From assembly GCA_016786665.1 (NCBI GenBank), contig JAEUVZ010000029.1, positions 22,544-86,543 on the forward strand: a DNA stretch of 64,000 nucleotides. Reading direction: 5' to 3'. The notes under the pieces are model-generated. The model was not told where the DNA came from, did not search any database, and saw nothing but the letters and a program-made list of their open reading frames with translations. Numbering within the stretch: the first letter of the stretch is position 1; each line of letters begins with the position of its first letter. Shown here piece by piece: positions 10,028 to 17,560 of the stretch. Origin of the DNA: Flavipsychrobacter sp. Lineage in GTDB: Bacteria; Bacteroidota; Bacteroidia; Chitinophagales; Chitinophagaceae. The translations under genes and the position numbers were made by a program.

Positions 10028-11281
10028 TTAGTAGTGACAACGCTGACACTCCAGGCCACCTATGTCTTCTACAGTTACGCCTTCACGCTCACCCGATTTC
10101 AGTTCTTTATGATATTTTTCGAAGATCGAGTAGTAGTTGTTGCTCTCAAACTGCACCTTGGTCTGGCGGTGACAGTTGATACACCAGCCCATCGACAATG
10201 GAGAGAACTGGTACACTTCGTCCATATTCTGAATGTCACCATGGCACTGCTGGCACTGTACTTTACCTACCGCTACGTGCTGAGAGTGGTTGAAGTACAC
10301 GTGGTCGGCCAGGTTGTGGATTTTAGTCCAGGGTATCGGGCGGGAGTCGATTTCACCATTAGGCTTACGCTTGTAGGTACCGGTCTTTTCATCCCAGCCT
10401 GCGTAGTCATACAGTTTTTTGATTTCCTCGGTACCGTTCACCTTCACGCCCTCTGCAGTATACAGCGGATGCGTTTCTTCGCTGGTGTACTCGTTTATCT
10501 GCATGTGGCAGTTCATACACACGTTGGCGGAAGGTATCATCGCCTGGCGGCTCTTTTCAGCGCCGGCGTGACAGTAAAGACAGTTTACCTGGTTAATACC
10601 CGCGTGTACCTTGTGTGAGTAGAAGATAGGTTGTTCTGGCTGGTAGTTTTGCTGGCGGCCCATTTCTATCGCGCCGTTTACTATCCAGTAACCGCAGAAG
10701 ATAAATACAACGATACAGGTAAGGGCTATCACCACTTTGTTGCGGTACAGGGGAATTTCATCTTCAGTAGGGATACCTTCTTTCTGGTGAGCCGCACGAC
10801 GAAGGCCGCTGTTCACACGCCACAGGATAACACCCAGCAGGAACAGGATACCGGTTAAAACACCATACAACCAGGTATTATCCTCTTTAGGGGCAGTTGC
10901 ACCACCGCCGGCAGGAACTGCAGTTGTAGGCGCTTTATAAGAATTAACATACCCTACTATCGCGTCAATCTCCTCGTCAGTGAGGTTAGGGAACGCGGTC
11001 ATCGCGGTCTTGTTATACTCATTGTATATCTTCTGGGCGTATTCATCGCCACTGGCGATCATACCGGCCGAGTTTCTTACCCATTTGTGGAGCCACTCCT
11101 TGCTGGGAACGCGACCGTCCACCCCTTGCAGGGCAGGGCCGGTAGATTTCTTCACCGGGTGGTGACAAGAGGCGCAATTTGAGGTAAAAAGAGCCTTGCC
11201 ATCCGGCTGGGCGATTGCCGTGCTGTTTATTAAAAGGACACTAAAGAATATAAAAGCGCGCTGGGCGAATCTCCGGATCAT
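10028..11281 (-). CDS. actA: Alternative complex III multihaem cytochrome c ActA
   Basis: First gene of the act operon, 417 residues from MIRRFAQRAF at 11281. That start gives a clear signal peptide ending near STAIAQ; the frame is open further up to 11380, but that stretch is not protein-like. An N-terminal single-haem domain (CASCH) is followed by two hydrophobic segments (LYGVLTGILFLLGVILW and VVIALTCIVVFIFCGYWIV) and a multihaem domain with CLYCH, CMNCH, CQQCH, CINCH and a final CQRCH three residues from the end. This makes six CxxCH motifs. The family role is to pass electrons from the ActB clusters to ActE and onward. A -7-type promoter lies 66 bases upstream. Confidence 0.92.
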   Translation of the reverse strand: MIRRFAQRAFIFFSVLLINSTAIAQPDGKALFTSNCASCHHPVKKSTGPALQGVDGRVPSKEWLHKWVRNSAGMIASGDEYAQKIYNEYNKTAMTAFPNLTDEEIDAIVGYVNSYKAPTTAVPAGGGATAPKEDNTWLYGVLTGILFLLGVILWRVNSGLRRAAHQKEGIPTEDEIPLYRNKVVIALTCIVVFIFCGYWIVNGAIEMGRQQNYQPEQPIFYSHKVHAGINQVNCLYCHAGAEKSRQAMIPSANVCMNCHMQINEYTSEETHPLYTAEGVKVNGTEEIKKLYDYAGWDEKTGTYKRKPNGEIDSRPIPWTKIHNLADHVYFNHSQHVAVGKVQCQQCHGDIQNMDEVYQFSPLSMGWCINCHRQTKVQFESNNYYSIFEKYHKELKSGEREGVTVEDIGGLECQRCHY

Positions 11282-11346
11282 TGGCTTAATTGATTCTGAC
11301 ACAGGAATAAATTTGAAATTTAACTTTCCGTTTAGACAAAGCTGGG

Positions 11347-11354
11347 CAAAACTA
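11347..11354 (-). promoter_or_regulatory. Candidate -7 element of the act-cox operon promoter
   Basis: On the minus strand the sequence reads TAGTTTTGC, an exact TAnnTTTG match to the Bacteroidota primary-sigma -7 box, 66 bases before the actA start. A TTTG occurs upstream at 11370-11367, but the 12-base spacing is too short for a standard -33 box. The upstream element is therefore unclear. Confidence 0.45.
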
Positions 11355-11567
11355 CAACATGAACGGCAAAAGTTGTACACATTTTATAAAAAATGTTTTT
11401 CAGTACTGGCGCGGCTTTCAGCATGTTTTTTGTTATTAATTAAAACCAAATGTCATTTTTATGTCACCCTAAAAATGACCATCTAAGTCATGGATTTGTA
11501 ACGAATAAGGCGGGGCTCTTTCCCGATTATGAAAATGGCAACCCCGGCTTCGCGTCCCACTTCCACC

Positions 11568-12356
11568 TTAAATGCTGCCGGTTCTGCCCCCATCCACCGG
11601 TATGCTCGTACCGTTCACATATCCCGCTGCCGGCGAGGCCAGGAAAGCGACCATTGCCGCTATTTCCTCCGGCTTCCCAAAGCGCCGGGCTGGTATCTCG
11701 TCTATCATCTCCTGGGCTACAGCATCTTGGCTGTGGCCGGTTTTAGAGGCTTTGTTGGTTATTATCGCCTCCAGCCGGCCGGTTGAGGTGGCTCCGGGCA
11801 GCACGTTGTTCACCGTTATGCCAAAGGCCGCCAGCTCGTTCGCCATCGTTTTGGCCCACGAGGCTACCGCGCCGCGTATGGTGTTAGAGACACCCAGCCC
11901 CTTCAACGGTATTTTTACCGACGTGGAGACCACATTTATGATACGCCCGTAGCCCGAGGCTTTCATTCCCGGTACACATGCCTGGGCCAGTATATGGTTG
12001 CAGATAAGATGTTGCTCAAATGCCAACAGGAACGCCGCCGTAGTAGCTTCCGCTATGGGGCCGGCCGGCGGCCCTCCTGTATTGTTCACTAGTATATGTA
12101 CCTGGTTATCCGCCAGGAACGGCTGCAGCACTCCTGCAAGGCTCTCTGGCTGGCTAAAATCGGCCACCAGGTAGCCATGAGCCTGCCCGGCGGGTTGGGC
12201 CAGTGTGGCCACTGCTTCTTTCAGCCGCTCTTCGTTCCGGGCTATCAATAGGCACCTGGTCCCCAGTTCCGACAGGGCTTGCGCACTCGCCAGCCCTATA
12301 CCTTGCGTACTTCCGGCCACCAGCGCGGTCTTCCCCGTCAAATCCATTGAAAGCAT
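11568..12356 (-). CDS. SDR-family oxidoreductase lacking the YxxxK motif
   Basis: Short-chain dehydrogenase/reductase fold, 262 residues. The nucleotide-binding motif GSTQGIG (residues 15-21), NNTGG (91-95) and the C-terminal family signature (PEEIAAMVAFLASPAAGYVNG, with final VDGG) are all present. Ser144 can align with the catalytic Ser, but the Tyr and Lys of YxxxK are Ser157 and Arg161 (SNTIR). It belongs to the divergent SDR group with SNxxR at that place, so ordinary ketoreductase chemistry is doubtful. Substrate unknown. Start may be Met1 or Met4 (MDLTGKT). It stands alone on the minus strand, 286 bases upstream of the act operon. Confidence 0.85.
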   Translation of the reverse strand: MLSMDLTGKTALVAGSTQGIGLASAQALSELGTRCLLIARNEERLKEAVATLAQPAGQAHGYLVADFSQPESLAGVLQPFLADNQVHILVNNTGGPPAGPIAEATTAAFLLAFEQHLICNHILAQACVPGMKASGYGRIINVVSTSVKIPLKGLGVSNTIRGAVASWAKTMANELAAFGITVNNVLPGATSTGRLEAIITNKASKTGHSQDAVAQEMIDEIPARRFGKPEEIAAMVAFLASPAAGYVNGTSIPVDGGRTGSI

Positions 12357-12462
12357 GATTCAGTCGTTTTATGAAGGGCGAAAATAGCATGTCTGCGGCA
12401 ATTACCTTAACATAATTGCTCGTTAAGCAATAGCAAAGCCGGCGTTAACCATCGCCGTTTAT

Positions 12463-12494
12463 TTGGTCTTCCCACCATCACGGGGCCATCTTTG
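12463..12494 (+). promoter_or_regulatory. Candidate promoter for the secreted protein at 12519
   Basis: TTG at 12463-12465, a 21-base spacer, then CATCTTTGC at 12487-12495, one base from TAnnTTTG. This places transcription start about 18 bases before ATG 12519. It argues against the upstream TTG codon at 12492 as translation start, because that codon lies inside the -7 box. Confidence 0.4.
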
Positions 12495-12518
12495 CTCCAG
12501 CAAACAAAACAAGAGGAC

Positions 12519-12878
12519 ATGAAACAGCTTATTTTCTTACTGATGCTCCTGCCAGGGCTGGTAAAGGCAGACTCCTTCCAATACAATCGACTCATCACCT
12601 CGGTGGAAGGCAGCGACAACTTCTCTATGGATAAAAACAGCGAAGCCCGGGTAGCGGGAATTATTGAAGTCGCCACCGACCGGATAGCCATAGACGGCGC
12701 CAGCTACGAGCTGAAACCCATGAAAAAGGAAAATTGCTTCAAAAGCAAGAACAGCATATTCCGCCTGGTTTATTCCGGCAGCAAACTCTTGTACGTACAG
12801 CACTTCAGCAGGGGCAAGGTTTACAGCTACCGCATACAGCACCAGGCGCAGCCCGCCACAGGCCGAAACGCCGGGTAA
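12519..12878 (+). CDS. Small secreted protein of unknown function
   Basis: The product has 119 residues from MKQLIFLLMLLPGLVKA, a clear Sec signal peptide likely cut near VKA-DS. The mature part is basic, with alternating beta-type segments (FQYNRLITSVEGSDNF, RIAIDGASYELKP, IFRLVYSGSKLLYVQHF) and one Cys. I do not recognise a family. The reading frame opens nine codons earlier with TTG, but the signal peptide and the promoter both favour the ATG. It is monocistronic: a promoter lies just upstream and a strong terminator follows. Confidence 0.6.
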   Translation: MKQLIFLLMLLPGLVKADSFQYNRLITSVEGSDNFSMDKNSEARVAGIIEVATDRIAIDGASYELKPMKKENCFKSKNSIFRLVYSGSKLLYVQHFSRGKVYSYRIQHQAQPATGRNAG

Positions 12879-12918
12879 CCGATACTTTATAAACAAGAAA
12901 GGAGAAACACAAACCAAA

Positions 12919-12953
12919 AAGCGCCCCCTGTTCGTGGGGGGCGCTTTGCTTTT
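12919..12953 (+). terminator. Rho-independent terminator
   Basis: A ten-base-pair stem AAGCGCCCCC/GGGGGCGCTT with an eight-base loop is followed by TTTGCTTTT. It ends the transcript of the secreted protein at 12519. Confidence 0.85.
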
Positions 12954-13020
12954 CAGGCAGGCGCTTCCTTATCCAGTGCCTATTCCTTATTTTTACCATT
13001 GAGAACCAGCGTAACAGACT

Positions 13021-13578
13021 ATGGCATTACTAAGATTCAGGGTTTATTGGGAAGACGATGACCAGATATACCGCGATATAGAGATAAAGGCAACCCAGAC
13101 TTTCCTGGAGTTTCACAAGGTCATACTGACGGCTTACGAGTTTGACGGCAAGCATACCGCTTCGTTCTTTGAAAGCAACGATCGCTGGGACCGCGGCCGG
13201 GAGCTCCACTCCGAGGTACTCGTGAATAAAAAAGACGCTCCCGCGCTAAGTATGATGCGTACTCCCGTAAGTGCGCTGGTAGCCAAGCCCGACCAGAAAT
13301 TTGTGTACGTTTACGACCCTGCCAAAAACTGGAGCTTCCTGGTAGAGCTCATTGGCGTGGTGAAAGATGAAGACCCCAAGCACACCTACCCGCGTGTCTT
13401 TCGCAAAGAGGGAGTAGGGCCCGCCCAGTATGGTGTTAAGGGCGTGAACCCCGACAAGCTGATGGAAATAGAGGAAAAGTACGACCTCAGCAACGAGGAT
13501 ATGATGGAAGGCTTTGGCAACGAGGGCGAAGACGGCACTACCAGCTTTGGCGGAGACGAATCATACAGCGAAGAATAA
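13021..13578 (+). CDS. PRiA4_ORF3-like (IS1096 passenger TnpR-type) protein
   Basis: Protein of 185 residues resembling the plasmid pRiA4b ORF-3/IS1096 passenger TnpR family (PF07929). The recognisable parts are the N-terminal strand LLRFRVYWEDDDQIYRDIEI, the helix TFLEFHKVILTAYEFDGKHTASFF, and VYVYDPAKNWSFLVELIGV. The C-terminus is very acidic (EGEDGTTSFGGDES). No transposase or inverted repeats flank it, so it looks like a resident chromosomal gene despite the name. The stop codon lies 31 bases before the chosen miaA start, which suggests co-transcription. The biochemical role of the family is not established. Confidence 0.75.
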   Translation: MALLRFRVYWEDDDQIYRDIEIKATQTFLEFHKVILTAYEFDGKHTASFFESNDRWDRGRELHSEVLVNKKDAPALSMMRTPVSALVAKPDQKFVYVYDPAKNWSFLVELIGVVKDEDPKHTYPRVFRKEGVGPAQYGVKGVNPDKLMEIEEKYDLSNEDMMEGFGNEGEDGTTSFGGDESYSEE

Positions 13579-13609
13579 CAACTCAACTCCCCGGGAAACC
13601 AATTCAATT

Positions 13610-14515
13610 TTGCACGCCTCTACTCCGATAGTTTACGTCATAGCCGGGCCAACTGCGGTGGGGAAATCAGCCATTGCTATTAACCTGGCCAGGCGGCTGG
13701 CTACCGCTATTGTTTCGGCCGATAGCAGGCAATGCTATATGGGCATGGCCATAGGCACGGCGCAGCCTGCTGAGGAAGAACGGCAGGGCGTTCCGCACTA
13801 TTTTATCAATGAGTTCCCCGTTACCCGCCACATTACTGCTGCCGGCTACGAGGAGCTGGCACTATCTTACCTCAGCGATATATTCAGCACCCGCACCACG
13901 GCCGTGGTATGCGGGGGAACGGGGCTCTATATCAAAGCCCTCTGCCAGGGGCTGGACGATATGCCGGAAATAGACGACAGCGTTGCACAGCAGGTAAACG
14001 CCGCATACCACGCCGAAGGCCTGGCCTGGCTGCAGCAAAGGGTAGCGGAAGAAGACCCGGAGTTCTATGCCATGGCTGAAACCGGCAATCCTGCCCGCCT
14101 GCTGCGGGCGCTCATTTTCAAGCGATCTACAGGTAAAGGCATACTAAGCTACCGCAGTGGCCAACCCAAAAAGAGAAACTTCCGGACCCTAAAGATTGGA
14201 CTGGAGCTGCCGCGGGAACTACTCTACCAACGGATAAACGAACGGGTGGACAATATGATGGCAGATGGCTTGCTCAATGAAGTAAGGGACTTGTATCCGC
14301 AGCGCCACCTGAAAAATCTGCAAACCGTGGGATACACCGAACTGTTTGAGTACCTGGAGGGCTCTTGTAGCCTGCAGGAAGCAGTAGCCCGCATAAAGCA
14401 ACACACGCGAAACTATGCCAAGCGGCAAATGACATGGTTCAAAAAAGACAAGGAGTTTACCTGGCTGGATGCCAGAGATGAAGGAATAGCAGAGAAGATA
14501 TTAGCCATAAAGTAA
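13610..14515 (+). CDS. miaA: tRNA dimethylallyltransferase
   Basis: Transfers a dimethylallyl group to N6 of A37 in tRNAs that read codons starting with U. About 302 residues. Motifs: P-loop GPTAVGKS, DSRQCYMGM (tRNA/substrate recognition), GGTGLYIKAL, and the C-terminal TRNYAKRQMTWFKKD. The start is uncertain. An open frame begins at ATG 13514 but overlaps the previous gene by 65 bases and adds a non-family tail. TTG at 13610 gives MHASTPIVYVIAGPTAVG, a normal MiaA N-terminus, so I use it. A strong terminator follows directly. Confidence 0.93.
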   Translation: MHASTPIVYVIAGPTAVGKSAIAINLARRLATAIVSADSRQCYMGMAIGTAQPAEEERQGVPHYFINEFPVTRHITAAGYEELALSYLSDIFSTRTTAVVCGGTGLYIKALCQGLDDMPEIDDSVAQQVNAAYHAEGLAWLQQRVAEEDPEFYAMAETGNPARLLRALIFKRSTGKGILSYRSGQPKKRNFRTLKIGLELPRELLYQRINERVDNMMADGLLNEVRDLYPQRHLKNLQTVGYTELFEYLEGSCSLQEAVARIKQHTRNYAKRQMTWFKKDKEFTWLDARDEGIAEKILAIK

Positions 14516-14550
14516 AGCGGCTGCCTTTGTAAGGGCAGCCGCTTTGCTTT
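14514..14550 (+). terminator. Terminator after miaA, possibly bidirectional
   Basis: A perfect 12-base stem AAAGCGGCTGCC/GGCAGCCGCTTT with an eight-base loop, followed by GCTTTAT. It overlaps the miaA stop codon and faces the convergent gene ending at 14565, so it could serve both strands. Confidence 0.8.
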
Positions 14551-14564
14551 ATACGGTGTTAACA

Positions 14565-14837
14565 CTATTTAGCTTTAGACGCGGTAGTGCTGGAAGAAGA
14601 TGAAGACGATGATGAAGATGATGTTGTTGTTTTAGACGAAGCGGTTGTTTCGTGCTTATCAGTGCACGCAGTGGCCTTCGCATCACCATCCTTCTTGCAA
14701 CAGGCTTTCGCGGAAGCTTCCTTCTTGCAGCAAGCTTTGTCACCTTTCTGATCTTTCTTGCAGCAGCTCTTTCCATCACCGGCAAATGCTCCACCAGCAA
14801 TCATTACCGTCGCTAATAACAATGTGAGTTTTTTCAT
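14565..14837 (-). CDS. Small exported Cys-rich protein with CCKK repeats and poly-Ser tail
   Basis: The product has 90 residues. A signal peptide (MKKLTLLLATVMIAGGAFA) is followed by three CCKK motifs at residues 25-28, 36-39 and 46-49, spaced 11 and 10 apart, and one further Cys at 58 before a Lys-His pair. Residues 66-86 are nearly all Ser and Thr. The paired cysteines with lysines suggest metal binding or disulfide cross-linking outside the cytoplasm; that is inference only. The Ser tract resembles a linker, but no domain follows it. It lies 40 bases after psd on the same strand and ends at the miaA terminator. No known family recognised. Confidence 0.65.
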   Translation of the reverse strand: MKKLTLLLATVMIAGGAFAGDGKSCCKKDQKGDKACCKKEASAKACCKKDGDAKATACTDKHETTASSKTTTSSSSSSSSSSSTTASKAK

Positions 14838-14877
14838 TTCTATTAAATTAAGATAATTTCAAAATCGATAAGCAATA

Positions 14878-15534
14878 TTACGACAAATGCGCCAATACGG
14901 TCACACCGCCTTTTACTACATCTCCTATTTTAACATCTACTTTGGTTCCTGCCGGCAGGTACACGTCCACCCTTGAGCCAAACTGTATAAAGCCAAACTC
15001 ATCATTTTGTTTCACCTGCTGCCCTTCTTTTACATAATATTTTATGCGGCGGGCAAGCGCACCGGCTATCTGGCGCATCAGTAGTTCTACGCGGTCGTTT
15101 CCTATTACCAGCGTAGTACGTTCATTTTCCGTAGACGATTTAGGATGCCACGCCACCAGGTACTTGCCCGGGTGGTACTTCATATACTTTACCACACCGC
15201 TTATCGGGTTGCGGTTTACGTGTACATTCAGCGGCGACATAAAGATGGATACCTGCAGGCGCTTATCTTTAAAGTACTCTGTTTCAGTGGTTTCCTCTAT
15301 CACCACTACTTTGCCGTCTGCCGGGGCTACTATCAGGTACTCCCCCTCCGCATGTTGGCGGTTAGGCAGTCGGAAAAACCACAATACCCAAAACCACAGC
15401 AAAAAGAACACAACGTTCAGCGCAACATTGATAACAGGCCAGTCTACCAGGAACCGAACCAGCACAAAACCCAGTAAAGCCCAGATAGCCGACGCTATCA
15501 ACACGTATTTATAACCCTCGCGGTGTAGTTTCAT
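14878..15534 (-). CDS. psd: Phosphatidylserine decarboxylase proenzyme (short type)
   Basis: Converts phosphatidylserine to phosphatidylethanolamine at the inner membrane. It has 218 residues from MKLHREGYK. Two N-terminal membrane segments (about 10-27 and 34-53) precede the catalytic domain with VAPADGKVVV, SIFMSPLNVHVNR and the C-terminal FGSRVDVYLP. The Ser of the GSR motif is the expected self-cleavage site that becomes the pyruvoyl group. The short length and this motif match the archaeal/Bacteroidota class. A frame six codons longer exists, but a TACTTTTG box at 15540-15547 would put the transcript start at or beside ATG 15534. Confidence 0.92.
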   Translation of the reverse strand: MKLHREGYKYVLIASAIWALLGFVLVRFLVDWPVINVALNVVFFLLWFWVLWFFRLPNRQHAEGEYLIVAPADGKVVVIEETTETEYFKDKRLQVSIFMSPLNVHVNRNPISGVVKYMKYHPGKYLVAWHPKSSTENERTTLVIGNDRVELLMRQIAGALARRIKYYVKEGQQVKQNDEFGFIQFGSRVDVYLPAGTKVDVKIGDVVKGGVTVLAHLS

Positions 15535-15539
15535 GGGGG

Positions 15540-15547
15540 CAAAAGTA
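15540..15547 (-). promoter_or_regulatory. Candidate -7 element immediately before psd
   Basis: Minus strand TACTTTTGC, an exact TAnnTTTG match, ends six bases before the psd ATG. No clear TTG is seen at the -33 position. If used, the transcript would be leaderless or nearly so. Confidence 0.4.
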
Positions 15548-15643
15548 ACCACGATTCTGTTGATTTTGATGATTTGCCCCTATAATTGGTAAATAATGTT
15601 ATGCCGCGGCTCTGGCAATGGCCAATCAACTTTTAATATGGGC

Positions 15644-16465
15644 TTAAAACATAAACAGGTATGCATACACAAAGGCAAACGGGGTGGCTACCAGCAGCGA
15701 GTCGAACCGGTCTAGTGCGCCGCCATGGCCAGGCATCATAGTACCACTGTCTTTTACTCCCGCCAGCCGCTTCAGCTTGCTTTCCAGCAGGTCGCCGGCG
15801 GTACCGGCCACGGAAGCACATAGGGCCAGCATTATCCAGTCCACCATCCGGTATTCGCCGGTATAGTACCCAAATGCAGCTGCGCCCGCTATGGTCAGCA
15901 GGGCCCCTCCGGCGGTGCCTTCCCAGGTCTTTTTAGGCGATATGGGAGAGAAGGGCGTTTTACCAATAAACGAACCCACCAGGTACGCCATCGTATCATT
16001 CGTCCACAGCATCAGTATCAGGGCCAGCGGCAGTATATATCCTTCCCGCCGGTACATGATTACCAGCATCACCATAGGCAGGAATATGTAAAACAGCCCT
16101 GCCAGCGCCTGCAACGCCGCCGCCAGCGCTGTGCGCTTGTCCAGCACCGCCAGCAGCAATATCAGTATGGGGAAGAACAACAGGAAGAAGAACGGCGCGG
16201 GCGTCAGGCCTTTAAAGAAAGAAGACAGCAACCACACCCAAACAAAACAGATGACTTGTACGGTATTCTCCATCCAGTCGGGCCAGTAGGTATCGGGCTG
16301 TATTTTTCGTACCAGCGAAAAGTATTCCCGGAAACAAAGTAGCTGGATAACGCTCACCAGTGCCACAAACCCGGTATCATTCCAAAGCAATCCCGTCATC
16401 ATTATGATGCAGAAAATGATCGCGCTCCCAAGGCGGGTAAAGAAAGTAGGCCAATTCAGTGGCAT
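15644..16465 (-). CDS. cdsA: Phosphatidate cytidylyltransferase
   Basis: Makes CDP-diacylglycerol from phosphatidic acid and CTP, the precursor of phosphatidylserine and so of the Psd reaction encoded next door. The polytopic protein has 273 residues and about eight membrane segments. The family signature is visible: SPKKTWEGTAGG in the middle, and near the C-terminus KLKRLAGVKDSGTMMPGHGG followed by ALDRFDSLL, holding the conserved Asp and Gly residues. The start MPLNWPTFFTRLGSA fits. It lies 22 bases after the CPBP protease gene, probably in one operon with it. Confidence 0.95.
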   Translation of the reverse strand: MPLNWPTFFTRLGSAIIFCIIMMTGLLWNDTGFVALVSVIQLLCFREYFSLVRKIQPDTYWPDWMENTVQVICFVWVWLLSSFFKGLTPAPFFFLLFFPILILLLAVLDKRTALAAALQALAGLFYIFLPMVMLVIMYRREGYILPLALILMLWTNDTMAYLVGSFIGKTPFSPISPKKTWEGTAGGALLTIAGAAAFGYYTGEYRMVDWIMLALCASVAGTAGDLLESKLKRLAGVKDSGTMMPGHGGALDRFDSLLVATPFAFVYAYLFMF

Positions 16466-16487
16466 CAGTGAGATTTAGATAGCTAAG

Positions 16488-17435
16488 TTAAACCGCTTTT
16501 TCAGAAAGTTCCTGTTCTGTGTAATCATCCGCCCACGACAGGGGCATCGGGGTACGGTTCCGTATAAGCAGGTACAACGACACCGCGAACACAAGAGCAC
16601 CCGCTACGGTAACGTACGGCGGCAGTTGGTCGTTGGCTATCATCCCTTTTACAGAGGCGCTCCCGCTACTGCCTATATAGAGCAGGATTACCTGCAGCCC
16701 GTTATTCAGAAAGTGGCCCAATATAGAGAGATATAAAGAACCCGTAAGGTAATAGATGGTACCCAATAACGCTCCCGCCAGGAAGATTGCTGGAAGGCCA
16801 TATATATTGTTGTGTACCAGCGCGAACATTACCGAGCTTAGTAGTATCGGGAATACAACACTCCGGCTGCGCCGGGCCGCGAAACGCATAAACACTCCCC
16901 GGAACAGGAGTTCTTCGCCTATGGCGGGAAGTACCGCCATTATCAGCAGCACTTTGGCAAAAGAACCAACACCCGACATCCGCAGCATTGTCTCCAGCGA
17001 TGCCTCATACGCCTTTTGCTGCGCCGCCACTTCCGGCCCAAAGTCAATCAGCTTCATCCAGTTCCCTATCTGTAGAATAATGGGTATTGCCCCTACCATC
17101 AGGAAAAGCACCAGCACCCATTGCACCGGCTTTCCGGGTTTCCGCAAGCCCAGGTACCCGGCTGGCCGGGGATGGGTAAAGTACGCGAACAGCAACGACG
17201 AAAGAAGGAACACGCTGATGGAAAAAAGTACCTGCAAAACGAACGCGGCATTAATAACCTTCACCGGGGCACTGGCATCTATCTTCACCAGTTCGCTCAG
17301 GTCCACATCCATGATGCGCGGCACCAGACCATAGCCCAGCCCGAACACAAAAAAGAAGAACAAGATGGAAATCAGTAGTATCAACTGTATCAATTGCATC
17401 CACCAGGGATAACTTCGCCAATATCTATTGAACAT
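16488..17435 (-). CDS. CPBP-family intramembrane glutamic endopeptidase
   Basis: Membrane protease of the CPBP (CAAX processing/bacteriocin self-protection, Rce1-type) family, 315 residues, about eight membrane segments. The three family motifs are present: EELLFRGVFMRF (EExxxR), FALVHNN (FxxxH) and GHFLNN (HxxxN). Substrate unknown; bacterial members process peptides or act in membrane maintenance. First gene of the CPBP-cdsA cluster. A TACCTTTG -7 box lies 20 bases upstream. Confidence 0.9.
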   Translation of the reverse strand: MFNRYWRSYPWWMQLIQLILLISILFFFFVFGLGYGLVPRIMDVDLSELVKIDASAPVKVINAAFVLQVLFSISVFLLSSLLFAYFTHPRPAGYLGLRKPGKPVQWVLVLFLMVGAIPIILQIGNWMKLIDFGPEVAAQQKAYEASLETMLRMSGVGSFAKVLLIMAVLPAIGEELLFRGVFMRFAARRSRSVVFPILLSSVMFALVHNNIYGLPAIFLAGALLGTIYYLTGSLYLSILGHFLNNGLQVILLYIGSSGSASVKGMIANDQLPPYVTVAGALVFAVSLYLLIRNRTPMPLSWADDYTEQELSEKAV

Positions 17436-17454
17436 TCGCTTTATAATTACCGGG

Positions 17455-17462
17455 CAAAGGTA
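17455..17462 (-). promoter_or_regulatory. Candidate -7 element for CPBP-cdsA
   Basis: Minus strand TACCTTTGC, an exact TAnnTTTG match, 20 bases before the start at 17435. No TTG at the ideal -33 distance. Confidence 0.45.
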
Positions 17463-17560
17463 GGATACTTATAACCAAGCGTTAAATCCAATTTACGGTT
17501 AGGCTAAAAATCAAATGATGACTATATTGTTTTCTAAAATCCTATTCTGAAACTTTTCCT

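Noticed and set aside
11282..11380. N-terminal extension of ActA (frame open to 11380)
   Set aside because: It would place a Cys-rich tail before a clean signal peptide and overlap the promoter -7 box at 11347.
13021..13578. Insertion sequence suggested by the IS1096-passenger-like protein
   Set aside because: No transposase, terminal inverted repeats or target duplication on either side.
13514..13609. ATG start of miaA at 13514
   Set aside because: Overlaps the previous gene by 65 bases and adds 32 residues not found in MiaA proteins.
15145..15477. Plus-strand frame inside psd
   Set aside because: Shadow frame; psd motifs on the minus strand are complete.
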